Positions 47,181 to 58,520 of a stretch of DNA of 64,000 bases are shown here, piece by piece (the first letter of the stretch is position 1; each line of letters begins with the position of its first letter). The DNA is taken from positions 186,001 through 250,000 of the forward strand of contig JABYQS010000031.1 of the NCBI GenBank assembly GCA_022592435.1, written 5' to 3'. The notes below the pieces were generated by a model. It was not told where the DNA came from and made no database searches. It saw only the letters and a list, made by a program, of their open reading frames with translations. The stretch comes from Cerioporus squamosus. Lineage: Eukaryota > Basidiomycota > Agaricomycetes > Polyporales > Polyporaceae. Made by a program: the position numbers and the translations under genes.

Positions 47181-48474
47181 TGTTATCTACTGTGGGTGAT
47201 GATGTGAGTATATTGCAATGAGGTGGAAGTCTGGACATGCGCGAAGGGAACATCCCCTGCAACGAACTCACCGTTCCTGTAAGGTCCTGAAGATAGATAT
47301 GGGGATTCATGCCTGTCACCTTGGAGAAGTGGTTATATACATCCCTCTTATGGTTTGGCCGATCGACCATCGATCTTTCGGCCGATGAGTCACTTTCTCG
47401 GACATCAATATGCAGTACATATGACTCCCTTGGAAGAAGCTCTCAAGCTTCTCTGATCATGAGACACGCAATGTATCACTGCCAGGCAGTGCAATCTCTT
47501 GCGAGACAGAACACCAGAAGGCACTCTGGCCGTTGTGCCATCCCACTGGTCGCGGTGTGGTTCTCTGAGCTTGCTCTGAGCGGGGATAGTGGCAACATAG
47601 CCCGACAGGCATCTCGTCCAGACCGCCGTTACTAAGAATAGCACAGGGCAACCTCATTGGGAACACCAACACAAGAAACCCACCCAATAAGTCGAACACG
47701 GAAAGTGGATCGCAACGACGGCGCAGGATCCTAGCCGGATAAGCGAACTCTATCATGAGCGGTGCCGTAGATTGAGAAGCCTGCGAAGCGCATTCCTCAT
47801 GCAACGCGGCGCCTCGTATTGCACATTGTATACAGCTGCGAGCCATGGCGAAGGACCCTGAGGAGGAGGCCAGAGGCTTGGCTGGTTCAACTCACCGGAA
47901 TTCATTGAAGTGAGAGAGCATTCCAGGCCGGCGCGATGGTACGCTCGCCGAGAGACGGGCCCGTGGACTTCGTCTGAACAATCGTGGTGTACCTGTACTG
48001 TCGATGCGGTCCTACGGTGCGTTCCCAGCGTATCGGTGTGTGGCATACAGAGCACTAGTTACTTAGATTCACACCGGAAGTATATGACTGGTAGCAGCAG
48101 CTTGCGAACTTACTGGAGATAAGATTTCTTCAGTGGACAAGAGGCAGTAGTCATACTCTTGAGGGCACATGTACAGACAGACTTCAGATTGAGCTCGAAT
48201 ATTCAGTGCGAAGACGAGGACCAGCTGCAGAGGAAGGTTTGGTGGACGTGTATGCTGCAGGCTGGGAAGGGGCATGTTGAAGACGCTGGTACGGTGTATC
48301 GGCCTTCTCGGCGTGACTCTCTTAGTCTACCCAGGGTGCATGTCATGTGTGACACTCACGCTTTGCGAGTCTTCGCCACCGCGAAGCCAATTCGTGTTCC
48401 CGTTCCTCCACCTGCATCCGGTGCTGCTTGTCCTCACCTCAGAATCCCCTTCGCTTCAATCTGTATTGGAAACC
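47181..48474. other. divergent intergenic region, no gene seen
   Basis: 1.3 kb between the methyltransferase (-) and the RhoGAP gene (+), read in opposite directions away from it. Only short unrelated frames are present. Confidence 0.45.
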
Positions 48475-50989
48475 ATGCCTCCGAACCCACTCACACTGAA
48501 ACAACGACTGGCAGCGCTGTCCGCGAATATCAACTCTCCTTCAGGCTCGCGCTCACACACTTTCGACACCCCTCCCGACTCTCCCGTAACAAGCAAGCGC
48601 AAGATGTTCTTCAAGCAACCATTTGGAAGGTCACCAATCTCAGAGGCTGAACCCGGAGAGTATCATGGGCAGGAGAGGATACAGGAGGTCATGAACAGAT
48701 TGATATTTCAGGCAGGAGTGGACTACGAGTGCGTGCCTTACTTCATCCGCGTACTCACAGTCTGAATGTAACGCTTCTAGGACACGACCCATGTACGTGC
48801 CCACAACCTTCGACTATGCAAGGCATTGGTTGATATAGACCCCAGGATTGTGATGTGTGCGTCTGCAATGCCCGACCCGCGAGAAGTCTCGTATGACCTG
48901 CTGCTGGTGTGAGTACCGTATGGTTGCGTCACGATTGCCGTAATGACGCCTTCTCAGCCGTATTTTGTCATATCTTGACCTATATGGTGCGTAGCTCAAC
49001 CACATCCCGGTACATGTGTCCCTCGGGCCTCAACCGACGTCGTAGTTGAGTCCGACTACACCGTCGTATTCCTCGCTGCTGGAAACCGACACACGCCCGG
49101 CTGGAACTGGGTATGGAAGGCCTATCGCAGTTTGAGTCGGAAGTATCGCAAGAATCTCAAGCGGCTGGTACGCACGTTGTCTTCGTTCTTGCGCAGCTGA
49201 CTGACAGAGGGGCAGTATGTTGTGCATTCAAATTTTTTCACGAAGAGTAAGGAGATGTCCTTTTCCTTCTGTTTAGCTGACCTCATTCCCACTTCAGTGT
49301 TATTCTCGCTGGCTGGCGCCATCATTAGGTAGGAGACAATGCTCGCTCTGCTGCAGTCGGTCCTAACCGGAGCAGTCCCAAGTTCTTCCGCAAGATAACT
49401 TATATCAATACCCTTTCCGAATTGGCATACCACGTCCCCCTGACGCAAATAGACATACCCCCGCCCGTATACCAGTAAGCGCTGTCCCGGCCTCATTCCC
49501 ATTCGAGTCTCGGTTGCTCAATCCCCGCGCAGAGAGAATCTCAAGCATGAGAGACAAATCAATCTACCGGTCATGACTCGGTCAAACCTCTTCGGCGTCC
49601 CGCTCGAGGAACTCATGGGATTCGACGGCGAGAAAGGAGGCCTCCCACGCGTGGTGAAGGATTGCATACAATACCTCCGCTCTACAGGTGAGACCCTGGG
49701 ATGCATGCGCATCATTGTGGTCATACTTCCCTGCTGACATCTGACTAGGTTTACACGACGAGGGCTTGTTCCGACGGTCCCCCAACTCCGTGCTGCTGAA
49801 GCAGGCAGTACAAGCATATGACCGAGGTGCGTCCCCACGTTAACTCCCGGCTTGGAGAGCAGCCGCTCACAGCGAGAAGGGCATGTCGTCTCGCTCGAGA
49901 CTTTCGGCGACCCTCACCTAGCCGCCGTCTTGCTGAAGAAATACCTTCATGACCTGCCTGAACCCGTCTTCCCGGAGAGGCTATATCCCATCATCCGCAA
50001 AAGCCCGATGCCCACCGACGACCCGAACGACATGTCCGCTATCATGTACATTCGCGAAACCCTGCTTCTCGAACTGCCACCTTGTGTTTATATCCTTCTG
50101 AGCAATGTTCTCCGTAAGTCATCCTCGATCGTGCCCTGACCTTGCTCTGACACACAAGTACTTAGACCTGCTGTATGAGGTACAGCTACGGTCCGCATCG
50201 AATCGTATGGATGCACACAACCTCACGGTTGTGATATGTCCCAACCTCGTCTCGAGTTCAAATCCCATGCGTGACGTCATGATGTGCTCTGCGCCAAATG
50301 CGCCCACACTCTTCGATGCTGCGCGCGCAGCGTCGAGCACAAACCTCGCAGCCCATGCGCAGCCGCAGTCCACATCTACGTCTAATCCCGCCGCACTAAC
50401 CGAGGGCAAGACGACACTGGGCATGGTCATCAAGCTCTGCATCCAGCGTTACTACGAGGTCTTTGACGAGGTCCCCGACCGCAGTGAGGCGCTCGCGCAA
50501 GAGATCGTCCACCCTCCAAATCCGTTCGCTGACCTCGGCTCGCCCGGGAGCCCGTCCCTGAACAACCGCGACAGCGCGCTGCTGGACGACGACGACATTG
50601 ACGACGCGATGCTCGTCATGCCTCTTGGGCCGAATACCCCCAATCGCTTCTCCGGGGGTGGCGGCACAGGGGGCTCGAGCACGTTCCGCCCACAACATCG
50701 CACGACACAGTCGAGAGACGCAACCGCACGATCAACCCACACGGCGTTCGGAAATGGCGGCGGGCCTCCCAGCGCGTACGCCACGGTGAACAAGGCGCGG
50801 TCGACGATCAGCATCGAGCGCGGGAACCCTGCGAGGAAGGGCTCGATTGCGCTGGGGCGGGGCACGGCGAGGGGGAAGAGCGCGGGCGCAGGCGTACAGG
50901 CGATTGGGATCACCGCAGAGGGGTTCTTCAGTGCCCCAGATGCCCCGCCGGTCCCGACGCTGCCATCTCATGCGCAGGGCGGGAGGTGA
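48475..50989 (+). CDS. BCH-RhoGAP protein (Cdc42GAP/p50RhoGAP type)
   Basis: GTPase-activating protein for Rho/Cdc42-class GTPases. Eleven exons, including three of 29-31 nt, sum to 1992 nt, that is 663 residues. The N-terminal ~85 residues are a Ser/Pro linker. A BCH/Sec14-like domain follows (about 90-245): VRAHNLRLCKALVDIDPRIV, YTVVFLAAGNRHTPGWNWVW and FFRKITYINTLSELAYHVPL. The RhoGAP domain spans about 250-440, with LFGVPLEELMG, the arginine-finger segment GLHDEGLFRRSP (Arg about 293), GDPHLAAVLLKKYLHDLPEP and NRMDAHNLTVVICPNLV. The tail is disordered (Ser/Gly/Pro). Several splice sites are non-obvious (acceptor CAGCGAG before the GHVVSLETFGD segment) and were fixed by frame. Confidence 0.88.
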
Positions 50990-51433
50990 TGACGGTCTTC
51001 AGTCTCTGGCTTATACTCATCGCTGTGCGAGGAACGATTGGGCTACGGTATACAGACTGCTAATTCTGCTGTATCTTATGCTTTGGTTTCATGGATAGTT
51101 GGATTGGTGTGGTCGCTGTTCTCCGGCGTATCGCTCGTTGCGCCGGGAGTTGTGTTGTTGATTCCCAACACATGTACAGTGAGTGGATAGCTCCCTCTGT
51201 ACAGTGTATTCGAGGTTACGCCTTGAACGTCGTAAGGTCTAGAGTCTAGACGCCTGGACCCCTCCGGGCGCCTCCGTGGCTGGTCGCGAAGGAGCATCAA
51301 CCTATCGCCATCGAGTGTTGGTCTCTTACCACGATTCTTCATAAGTATTCGCTTCAAGATCGCCTCTGTACGTATGCATGAGCTAGTATGACTGCCTCCT
51401 GGTCAGCACTGAACCGCATCTATTAGGTTTTAA
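50990..51433. other. spacer, no gene seen
   Basis: 3' region of the RhoGAP gene and upstream of an F-box fragment. Nothing else is recognised. Confidence 0.45.
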
Positions 51434-51600
51434 ATGCACAAAGCGTTCTTGGTACAAGAGGTCCTTCGTGAAATCTGCGCCTTCAACGCCGGAGACTTGA
51501 AGTCATTGGCCGCGCTCGCGAGGACGTGCAAACATACCCATGAGGTGGCAGTTCAAGAGCTGTGGAAGGATATCAAGGACCTCGTGCCTCTGGTCAAGTG
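51434..51600 (+). pseudogene. F-box N-terminal fragment (copy 4)
   Basis: About 55 codons match the start of the local F-box family (LVQEVLREICAF, LKSLAALARTCKHTHEVAV, LWKDIKDLVPLVKC) and are closest to copy 3. Similarity stops abruptly at 51600, in the middle of the conserved VKCFP-DAW motif. The next F-box copy begins 240 bases downstream. It looks like a truncated duplicate or the scar of a deletion. The open frame runs on to 51805, but its remainder is not family-like. Confidence 0.65.
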
Positions 51601-51837
51601 CAGTGCGGCCATAGTGCTAGTAGGCTACACAGCCACGCCGGACGCGTCAAGGACGCGTCGCATTGCGACTTGCAATGCAACCACCGTCACCACATTGGTT
51701 CAACTACCCGTTTCATCGTGTCGAAGGACGGCGACTCGGCGAAGAGTAAGTAGTCCACTCAACGCGCGCCATCGACTCGAGCTCTTATCCGCGCCAGCAG
51801 CCTAACGGGCATCTCTTTGCGCTATTGTAGGCTTCAC

Positions 51838-53644
51838 ATGTCGTCCCCCACGCAACATCGTGCTCTGCATATTGCCGAGGTGTTCAGGCATATATGTGAC
51901 GTTGCGGACAACAGCACATTGGCGATCTTGGCGCGCACATGCAGGGCATTCCAGGGACCAGCTCTCCAGGCCTTGTGGCGTTTCCCTGCCAGATATTGGT
52001 CCCCTAGTGAAATGTTTCCCTCCAGACGCTTGGACTGTTGAGAGCGGCAACAAATTGGTGAGTCATATGTTCAAAGGTCGGTGAAATTGGCAGTACTCAC
52101 GATAAATATAATGTCACAGAAATTTGTGCGCCTCCCTCTGCCACATGAATGGGCCGTTTTTCTCAAGCATGCAAAACTGGTCAGATCCATAGGCTTCGAA
52201 GTTAGCTTCTTGGGACAGATCACCAAGCTGCACGCTAACGTCGTCGATGCGTTGTGCACGCTACGACCGACACTCGTCCTATTCCCCAATCTTCGCGCTC
52301 TGAACTGGCTAGTCATGGGTCTGAAAGGATCACATCTCCCGTCGGTACTCTCTTCGCTGGGCGACGAAGTGGTTTCCATCGAAATCACGGCATGGGACCA
52401 CCGTGGCACTCCAGAGCAAACACTGCAAGCCTCCATAGCTATCATCGCGGCCAAGTTCTGCTACCTGAAAACTTTGGAGATCACTTTCAAGCCAGCTCCG
52501 ACGATATAGTCGATGAGGCGACATCTGCTGCAGCCTCTTCCCTTGTCTCCGGGTTACATTCCCTAACCACGTACTCATGCACCGGCCTTCCCTTCTCACC
52601 AGCATCTATCTCGCATCTCGCCGGACTTAGCTCGTTGCGAAAACTCAGCGTCCGCTTCAGGACGCGTCAGCATGGCCTTCCACCGGACCAGCATTGCAAC
52701 CCTTTGCCTTCCTCACCATCGCCACGACGATGTCCGCGTATATTCCCTTCGGAAAAGCCGTATCGCTTGCGCACATCCAAGACCTTTCGCTCGCTATTGT
52801 GGGTGATCATACGGCCCAACTCATTCCCGATTTCTTCGCCGCCATTCGCCGCCAATGCTCCCCGACCTCGCTCCACCGTCTGCCCGTTAACCCTGACGGA
52901 TTTCCTCGCGTAGATAACGCGAGACGAAGTTCGGCTGTCATCCGTTCCACGGACCTACGGCCCCTGCTCGAGTTCTTTCTCATGGAGGACTTCGATCTAG
53001 CTATGGAATGCCACCACGCATACGATGACGCGTTCGTTCTCGACATGACGAAAGCCTGGCCACATCTCCGAACGTTCTACCTTTCCAGCGAAGACTACTG
53101 CGTCCATGACACGCTTCCCACTCTCACCGCCCTGGCACACCTCGCCGTGCACGGCGGCCCCAACCTGACAGAGTTTGGCTTGCGGTTCGACGCGGTTGGT
53201 TGGATCCACGGACCGCAGTCGAATTCCACAGGACCTCCGGACCGCTTCTACGGCGAACTGCAGGGCCGAGCAAGCACCTCCAGCGTGTCTTCCCTGTTTG
53301 CGGGAATTTCGCAGATCTCATGGCCGGAGAATGTCGCTCTTTTCCTGGCTCGCGTCTTCCCTGCTCTGGATTACATCATGCTTGGCGAGTTCGACGACGA
53401 CGCGCAACGGGAGCATTGGGAAGAGGTCCAGCGAAACCTCCCCATGTTCGCGCGCATACGCGACGACGAGCGACTCAGGATGCAGCAAGAACGCAGAGTT
53501 TCGGGCGGCGAGGGAGACGAAGCGTCGGAGGTAGAGTCGCCGTTGCCGAGATCCACTGGCAGCGACGTTGACGTCGGCAACCCACAGATGCAGTCGTATA
53601 ATGATTCAGGTGCGATGATGACCGTTGACACAGACATGGCTTAA
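51838..53644 (+). pseudogene. F-box / leucine-rich repeat gene with frame breaks (copy 5)
   Basis: Family member with exon 1 from 51838 (HRALHIAEVFRHICDVADNS), an intron at 52058-52119, and a long exon 2 to the stop at 53644. Family-like protein is spread over shifting frames. An extra base in the TTT run at 51981-51983 separates LQALWR from LPDIGPLVKCFPPDAW. One base is missing near 52497-52502, between ITFKPAP and DDIVDEATS. Another is missing near 52690-52696, between GLPPDQH and LQPFAFLTIA. The final part, about 310 codons, is open and ends with the family motif HWEEVQRNLPMFARIRDDER. It could be a recent pseudogene, or a functional gene in a sequence with uncorrected indels. Confidence 0.65.
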
Positions 53645-53948
53645 AGGCCCTCCCTCTGGTAGGCGTCCTTCGCTATTCGCGCGGCCTGGGAACTCACTTA
53701 GCGTTGTAGGTCGTCGAGTGAGCCCGCACCCGAAATTCGACTCTACTGTAATTGTTTCAACTTCTATTGCGTAGCCAAACTGACAGTAATTGGGTGCAGG
53801 AAAAAGTGCATTGTTCATTGACCGACATTGTGACAAGCGTGGTGTCAAGGAGGCGATAGGATCCACGAATTTGTAAGAATATAGTAGCTGCAAAATCATT
53901 TACTCCGTTAGTCTCTGTACTATCGTAGGCCGAGCATATTACACTCAC

Positions 53949-55612
53949 CTACGCCATGGGCCACTCCGTAAAAACGCCCTGCCCAAATCTGAAGAAGCTG
54001 ATGGTACCAGCATCGACAGCAGCGACGACAACCATCTTCTTCCCCGTCTTCAGAGACGGAAACGGATTGGGTGGTCTTGGGGGTGTCTTTGCATTCTCAT
54101 CTGTTTGTGAGAGCGGCCATATCCAACCGAGCGACCTCCTGAGGAGCGAAGGTTGGATGGCGGGAGCCTGCGGAACGCCCTGTTTGGTATGGGCCGCAGA
54201 TGCCGCCGCTTGCTTCTGCTGCGCGAAAGACATGCGTTTTCGTGGCGCGGGCGGAGGCAGCTCTGGTAGCTCTCCGAAGAGGTCCGTGAGCTCGGATATG
54301 GTCGGCATAGGAGTCGTCCGTGCACTAGCACACTATGGTCAGCGTGAGTCGCTCATCTCGAGAACGGCCACTCACTTGACGACCACGACGGAGAAATCTG
54401 GAAGAGGAGGCGCAGTCTTCTTGAACGGGGTAGACGGTTTGTACAGGTTATAGAAGATCTGATATGGTGTTGGTGCGGCTTCGGGTGTGCGCTTGACGTG
54501 CAGAGGAACGTCGTATCCAGATGGTAGGAAGCGCAGCGACTTGAACAGCGATCCTGCGAGCAGTAAGCCGGCAGTCCCTCAATCGCTGCGTGCGTAGGAA
54601 CTCACTGCTGTCCACGTTATAGTGCAGCCACCTGATGAAGCAGATGGGTCGCCACCAGTCACGTCCCCCGGTGAAGATCCGTACAAATCGTGAAAGACAC
54701 GAGGTCACTGCGTCGAAGAGTCGGGCTACAATGGATGTCGATGCTCGCGTGACCGAAGGGAAGGGCGGAGGAACTGGATATTCGGAGGATGGTGGCTTCG
54801 TCCTCGTGACGACGTATCCCAGTCGCCTCAGATATGCGTAAACCTGACGCGACACTCATGTCAGCGGATGCGCGTGCTGGGATGCAAGGCGAAGACAGAC
54901 CTGGTAACGCTCGAAGGTAAGGTCTTCCGCCCCGATCATCTCAGCGAACGCTTGCTGTACAGACATGGGCACGCCCTCCATGTCGTCAAGATGTAGGGTC
55001 TTGTGCAGAGGCAGGTCTGTTGGCTTCCAGCAGTACATCGCGCCACGCTCGACCAAATAGAGTGCCTCCTCCGGGAGCAGTTCCAGGCGTTTCTGAACTT
55101 TCTTCGCATCTTCTGACTCTGCAGGAGCACGCGCGACAGAGTGTCCCATGGTTGAGAAGTGGATACCCCTCGCTACCGTGACATGAGCCCGCTTGAGCTG
55201 AGGATACCAGATTGCATGGCTAACGGATTTGCTACACGGAATGTCAGGCGTGCTAGGTGCAAGGACTGGCACAGAGTGCGCGACTTACTGTGAGATTGTC
55301 CGCGTTGCCTTCAGTGCTTCTAGCATGGCCGAACGCGAGCGATCGAGTACATGTCGCTGCAGACCGGAACCTCCTTGTGCGGTGGGCTCGAAGTCTTTTT
55401 CGCCTCGTTTCGGAATTACGGGTCGCGCGACATTGAGACCACTGTTCGCGCTAGTGTGAATGATTGACCTCTAGAGAGCGTAGGCGTACTCACGGAATCT
55501 TGGTCCAATCCGGGCCCTGGTCCTCATCTCCTGAAGATTGCTCCTCCTCGTCCCTTTCCTGAGACGCCTCGGGTTTTGGCGTCGCAGTCGGTAGCTCCAG
55601 GTTATCATCCAT
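53949..55612 (-). CDS. SEN54: tRNA-splicing endonuclease subunit Sen54
   Basis: Structural subunit of the heterotetrameric endonuclease that cuts introns from pre-tRNA. Exons 55612-55494, 55450-55289, 55231-54901, 54843-54606, 54553-54376 and 54324-53949 close exactly on 467 residues. Family landmarks: PVIPKRGEKDFEP near residue 52; HAIWYPQLKRAHVTVARG; LELLPEEALYLVERGAMYCW (the classic Sen54 PEEA-YL-ERG helix); LTFERYQVYAYLRRLGYVVT; TPYQIFYNLYKPSTPFKKT; and a C-terminal KTGKKMVVVAAVDAGTISFF with FGQGVFTEWPMA. One donor is GTCTGT. It is head-to-head with the SAM carrier, 261 bp apart. The 304-base gap to the F-box copy on the right-hand side of its stop (53645-53948) shows no gene. Confidence 0.93.
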
Positions 55613-55873
55613 CGCGATGTGTCTTTGTGAGCTGATTTGACTTATCCCGCGCAAGATCAAAGTGCAAACAAGAGGAGAACGGCGACGCGCAGAAGGCTGA
55701 GAAATAGTGGAGGAAAATGACTCCGGTGACGCGCGCGACCAGGACGCGACGGACAGGGCGCGCTCGCCGTTTTCTCCCGCTTCCATCACGCTGCACGCGT
55801 CGTCCGACACGTCCTACACGGCTTGCTCCCGCGTTGTTCTATGCAGCTCTGCTAGTATCGGGGCTATCTAAGG
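55613..55873. promoter_or_regulatory. bidirectional promoter SEN54 / SAM carrier
   Basis: Only 261 bases separate the start codons of two divergent housekeeping genes, so the two must share this interval. I could not identify specific factor sites or a TATA box. Confidence 0.5.
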
Positions 55874-57003
55874 ATGTCTAACCAATCTGCACCGACGTTT
55901 TACCAGTCGTTAGTGGTAAGCCCGCGAATAGTCATGCGAGTTCATGTGGAAGCTGACACGCGTAACAGGCTGGAGGTGTCGCGGGCACGTCTGTGGACTT
56001 GCTTTTCTTCCCTATCGACACCATAAAGACTCGGTTGCAGTCCTCACAGGGCTTCATACGCGCCGGAGGGTTCAAGGGAGTCTACAAGGGCATCGGTAGC
56101 GTTGTCGTGGGGAGCGCACCCGGAGGTATGTCTTGTTCCCTCCATACTACGCGACGCGACTCATCGTCTCCGCGTACGAACAGCTGCTGTTTTCTTCTGC
56201 ACATATGACACGCTGAAGAAAACCATCCCTCTCCCAGCGGAGTACGCACCCGTGACACACATGCTGTCTGCCTCCCTCGGCGAAGTCGTACGTCTCATTC
56301 ATCTGACCTAGGACTAATGCCTACTGATGTATACAGTGACATGCCAGGCAGCATGTTCAATACGTGTCCCAACAGAAGTCATCAAGACACGCACGCAGAC
56401 ATCGACCTATGGGCCCGCCGCGCAGTCATCGCTAGCGGCAGCTCGATTACTTTGGTCCACTGAGGGCGTACGCGGCTTCTACCGTGGATTCGGGTCGACT
56501 ATTATGAGGGAGGTATGTGTTGCGTCTGCTAGCGTGTCATGCTTGCGCGGATATTCATCAAACGACAGATCCCCTTCACCTCGCTGCAGTTTCCTCTATA
56601 TGAGCTGCTGAAAGTGCGCCTGGCGAACGTCCTCCGAAGGCCTCTGCATGCATACGAAGCTGCCGTCTGTGGAAGCTTCGCTGGCGGAGTCGCTGCCGCG
56701 CTTACGACACCTCTGGACGTCCTCAAGACACGCGTCATGCTAGACCTCAGAGTACGTACTACCTACTTCATTCGATACCCTGACGTTAGCTAATTGATCG
56801 CGCTGAAGGATCCGACGAAACATCGACACCCTACTCTGGCCGCTCGTTTCCGCCAGATCTACGTGAACGAGGGTGCAAAGGCACTCTTCGCTGGTGTGGT
56901 GCCTCGGACGTTGTGGATCTCAGCTGGCGGTGCTGTATTCCTAGGCGTATACGAGTGGGCGGTTCATGGTCTGATGGGACAAGGACCCAAACAACTCGAT
57001 TAG
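55874..57003 (+). CDS. SAM5: mitochondrial S-adenosylmethionine carrier
   Basis: Six-helix inner-membrane carrier that brings SAM into mitochondria in exchange for S-adenosylhomocysteine. Exons 55874-55915, 55969-56125, 56184-56287, 56348-56512, 56569-56751 and 56809-57003 give 281 residues, typical for the family. The three carrier signatures are [22 protein letters not shown] and [23 protein letters not shown] near the N-terminus, together with [20 protein letters not shown], is characteristic of the SAM carrier (SLC25A26/Pet8) rather than other carriers. The short first exon of 14 codons is supported by continuity of [17 protein letters not shown]. No damage is seen. It is divergent from SEN54. 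Confidence 0.92.
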
Positions 57004-57163
57004 AGGTGCGCATTGGACACTTCATGCTACTGCTGGCATATAGATTTTCTTTCCTTGTCGTCAGGGGGCAATCTTGGTTCGCTTTACCATGCTACGTGAT
57101 ACAAAGCAATACTAATACATGTTCAAATAGACTTCTCTCCCCCCAGGTGCAAGGACAAGTCGC

Positions 57164-57861
57164 TCACTGACGACCGGTGATGCGCTCCGCGAGCCCTGTA
57201 TACACGGAGAGCGGAATAAGCACATGACATCTCAAATAAAAACACAACGCGCGACACATACCTTTCACCTTCTGACCGACTGAGGGCTTCTCGCCAGTGG
57301 CGGCGGTGTCCTCTGTGTCTTGAGTGCGGTGCCAGTTGTCGCCCTCGCGTAAGCCACCGCGGGGTCCAGTACCGAACTGGTCCCCGCCGGAGCCGGTCCC
57401 ACTCGTAGGGAACGCGTTACCACCGGCGCCGAACGTGTTTGCGTCCGTCATGTTGCCCGCGGTGCCAGTGGAGCCGTACTCGGTGCTACTGGTCCAGTGG
57501 CCGCGCCCGCCCTGGCTGTCGAGGTTGTTCCCGCTCGTGTCGAAGTTGTTGCGCTCGTACCCGCCCTGCTGCTGGCGGCGACCCGTGGGGTCTGTGTCCC
57601 AGGTCGAGGTATCTGTGGGATCGCGGGTAGGCCGCGAGCTCTGGTCCTGGGACCATTGTTGGCCGTTGTTACCGTCTGCTCAGGTGGAACACAAGTCAGC
57701 GCAATGAAGTTGGTAGCGCGAGTCGCAGACGTACCACGCTGATCCTGGTACCCGCCGCGCTGGAAGGCACCGGAGTTGTCGGGGCCGCTGGGGTTGGAGA
57801 AGTTGTTCGGGTCGTTGTTCCACGACTCGGTGTTGCGGTTCTGGTTCTGACCGTAAGACAT
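57164..57861 (-). CDS. small disordered Gly/Asn-rich protein with CsbD-like tail
   Basis: Exons 57861-57735, 57675-57262 and 57195-57164 (all joints phase 1) give 190 residues. Most of the chain is Gly/Asn/Ser/Gln/Thr-rich and surely disordered (MSYGQNQNRNTESWNNDPNN, GGYERNNFDTSGNN). The last ~25 residues, with the joint KVKG-LAERITGRQ, resemble the repeat of CsbD-type or hydrophilin-like stress proteins. Basidiomycete genomes carry many such small hydrophilic proteins, often stress-induced, but that role is inference. The last exon is only 32 nt. It is convergent with the SAM carrier, 160 bases from its stop. Confidence 0.7.
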
Positions 57862-58520
57862 GATGTGAGGTGTACGTCGAGTGAGTAGGGTCGAATAAGT
57901 CAGAGTTCCTGGTGGTTTGGGGAAAAGTGGAGGGCTCTGAAGTATGCGTGAGGGGTTAATATACCTGCGTGTTTGGAGCGTGCACATGATACATGACCTA
58001 CAAGGGCGGAGAGCGGAGCCATCTGACAACTGGTGCAGCGGGCTCCACAACCCCTGCACTTCACGCATTGACGCAATGGTTACTGGTCGCTGCGCAACCT
58101 TGCGCGACGCCAGCTGCTCTTACGGTTCTAAACCTTCGCCAGTCGACGTTGCAGGGGCCGGCCCATGACGCAAGCTGACCAGAGCCCCGACCTGCGACAT
58201 CTGAGTGTAATTCGCGACTAGGCTCGCAAGCCAGCCTCTAGCGGAAGACAGTCGTTCCTTCTGCGACATGAAATGTCCACATAACGAGGTCGAACGACTG
58301 CACGTCATACACAGGAACGTGAACACCATGATAATGGCAGCGGTCTGAGTGTGGTGTAGCACAGCGAGGCGAGAAGGTGGAGTTGTGTGTGATGTACAAT
58401 GTTATGATGTATTCCGTAGGATTTGTGTTCTTCAATCGCCAGAACGAATGCATAATGAGGTGGATTCTACCAAAGAAAGGCTTGTACCGTATAGCACCAA
58501 CGAGGACTCCACGTCCGCGA
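57862..58520. other. spacer, no gene seen
   Basis: Upstream of the small disordered protein and downstream of the RING gene, both on the minus strand. No coding remnant is recognised. Confidence 0.45.
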
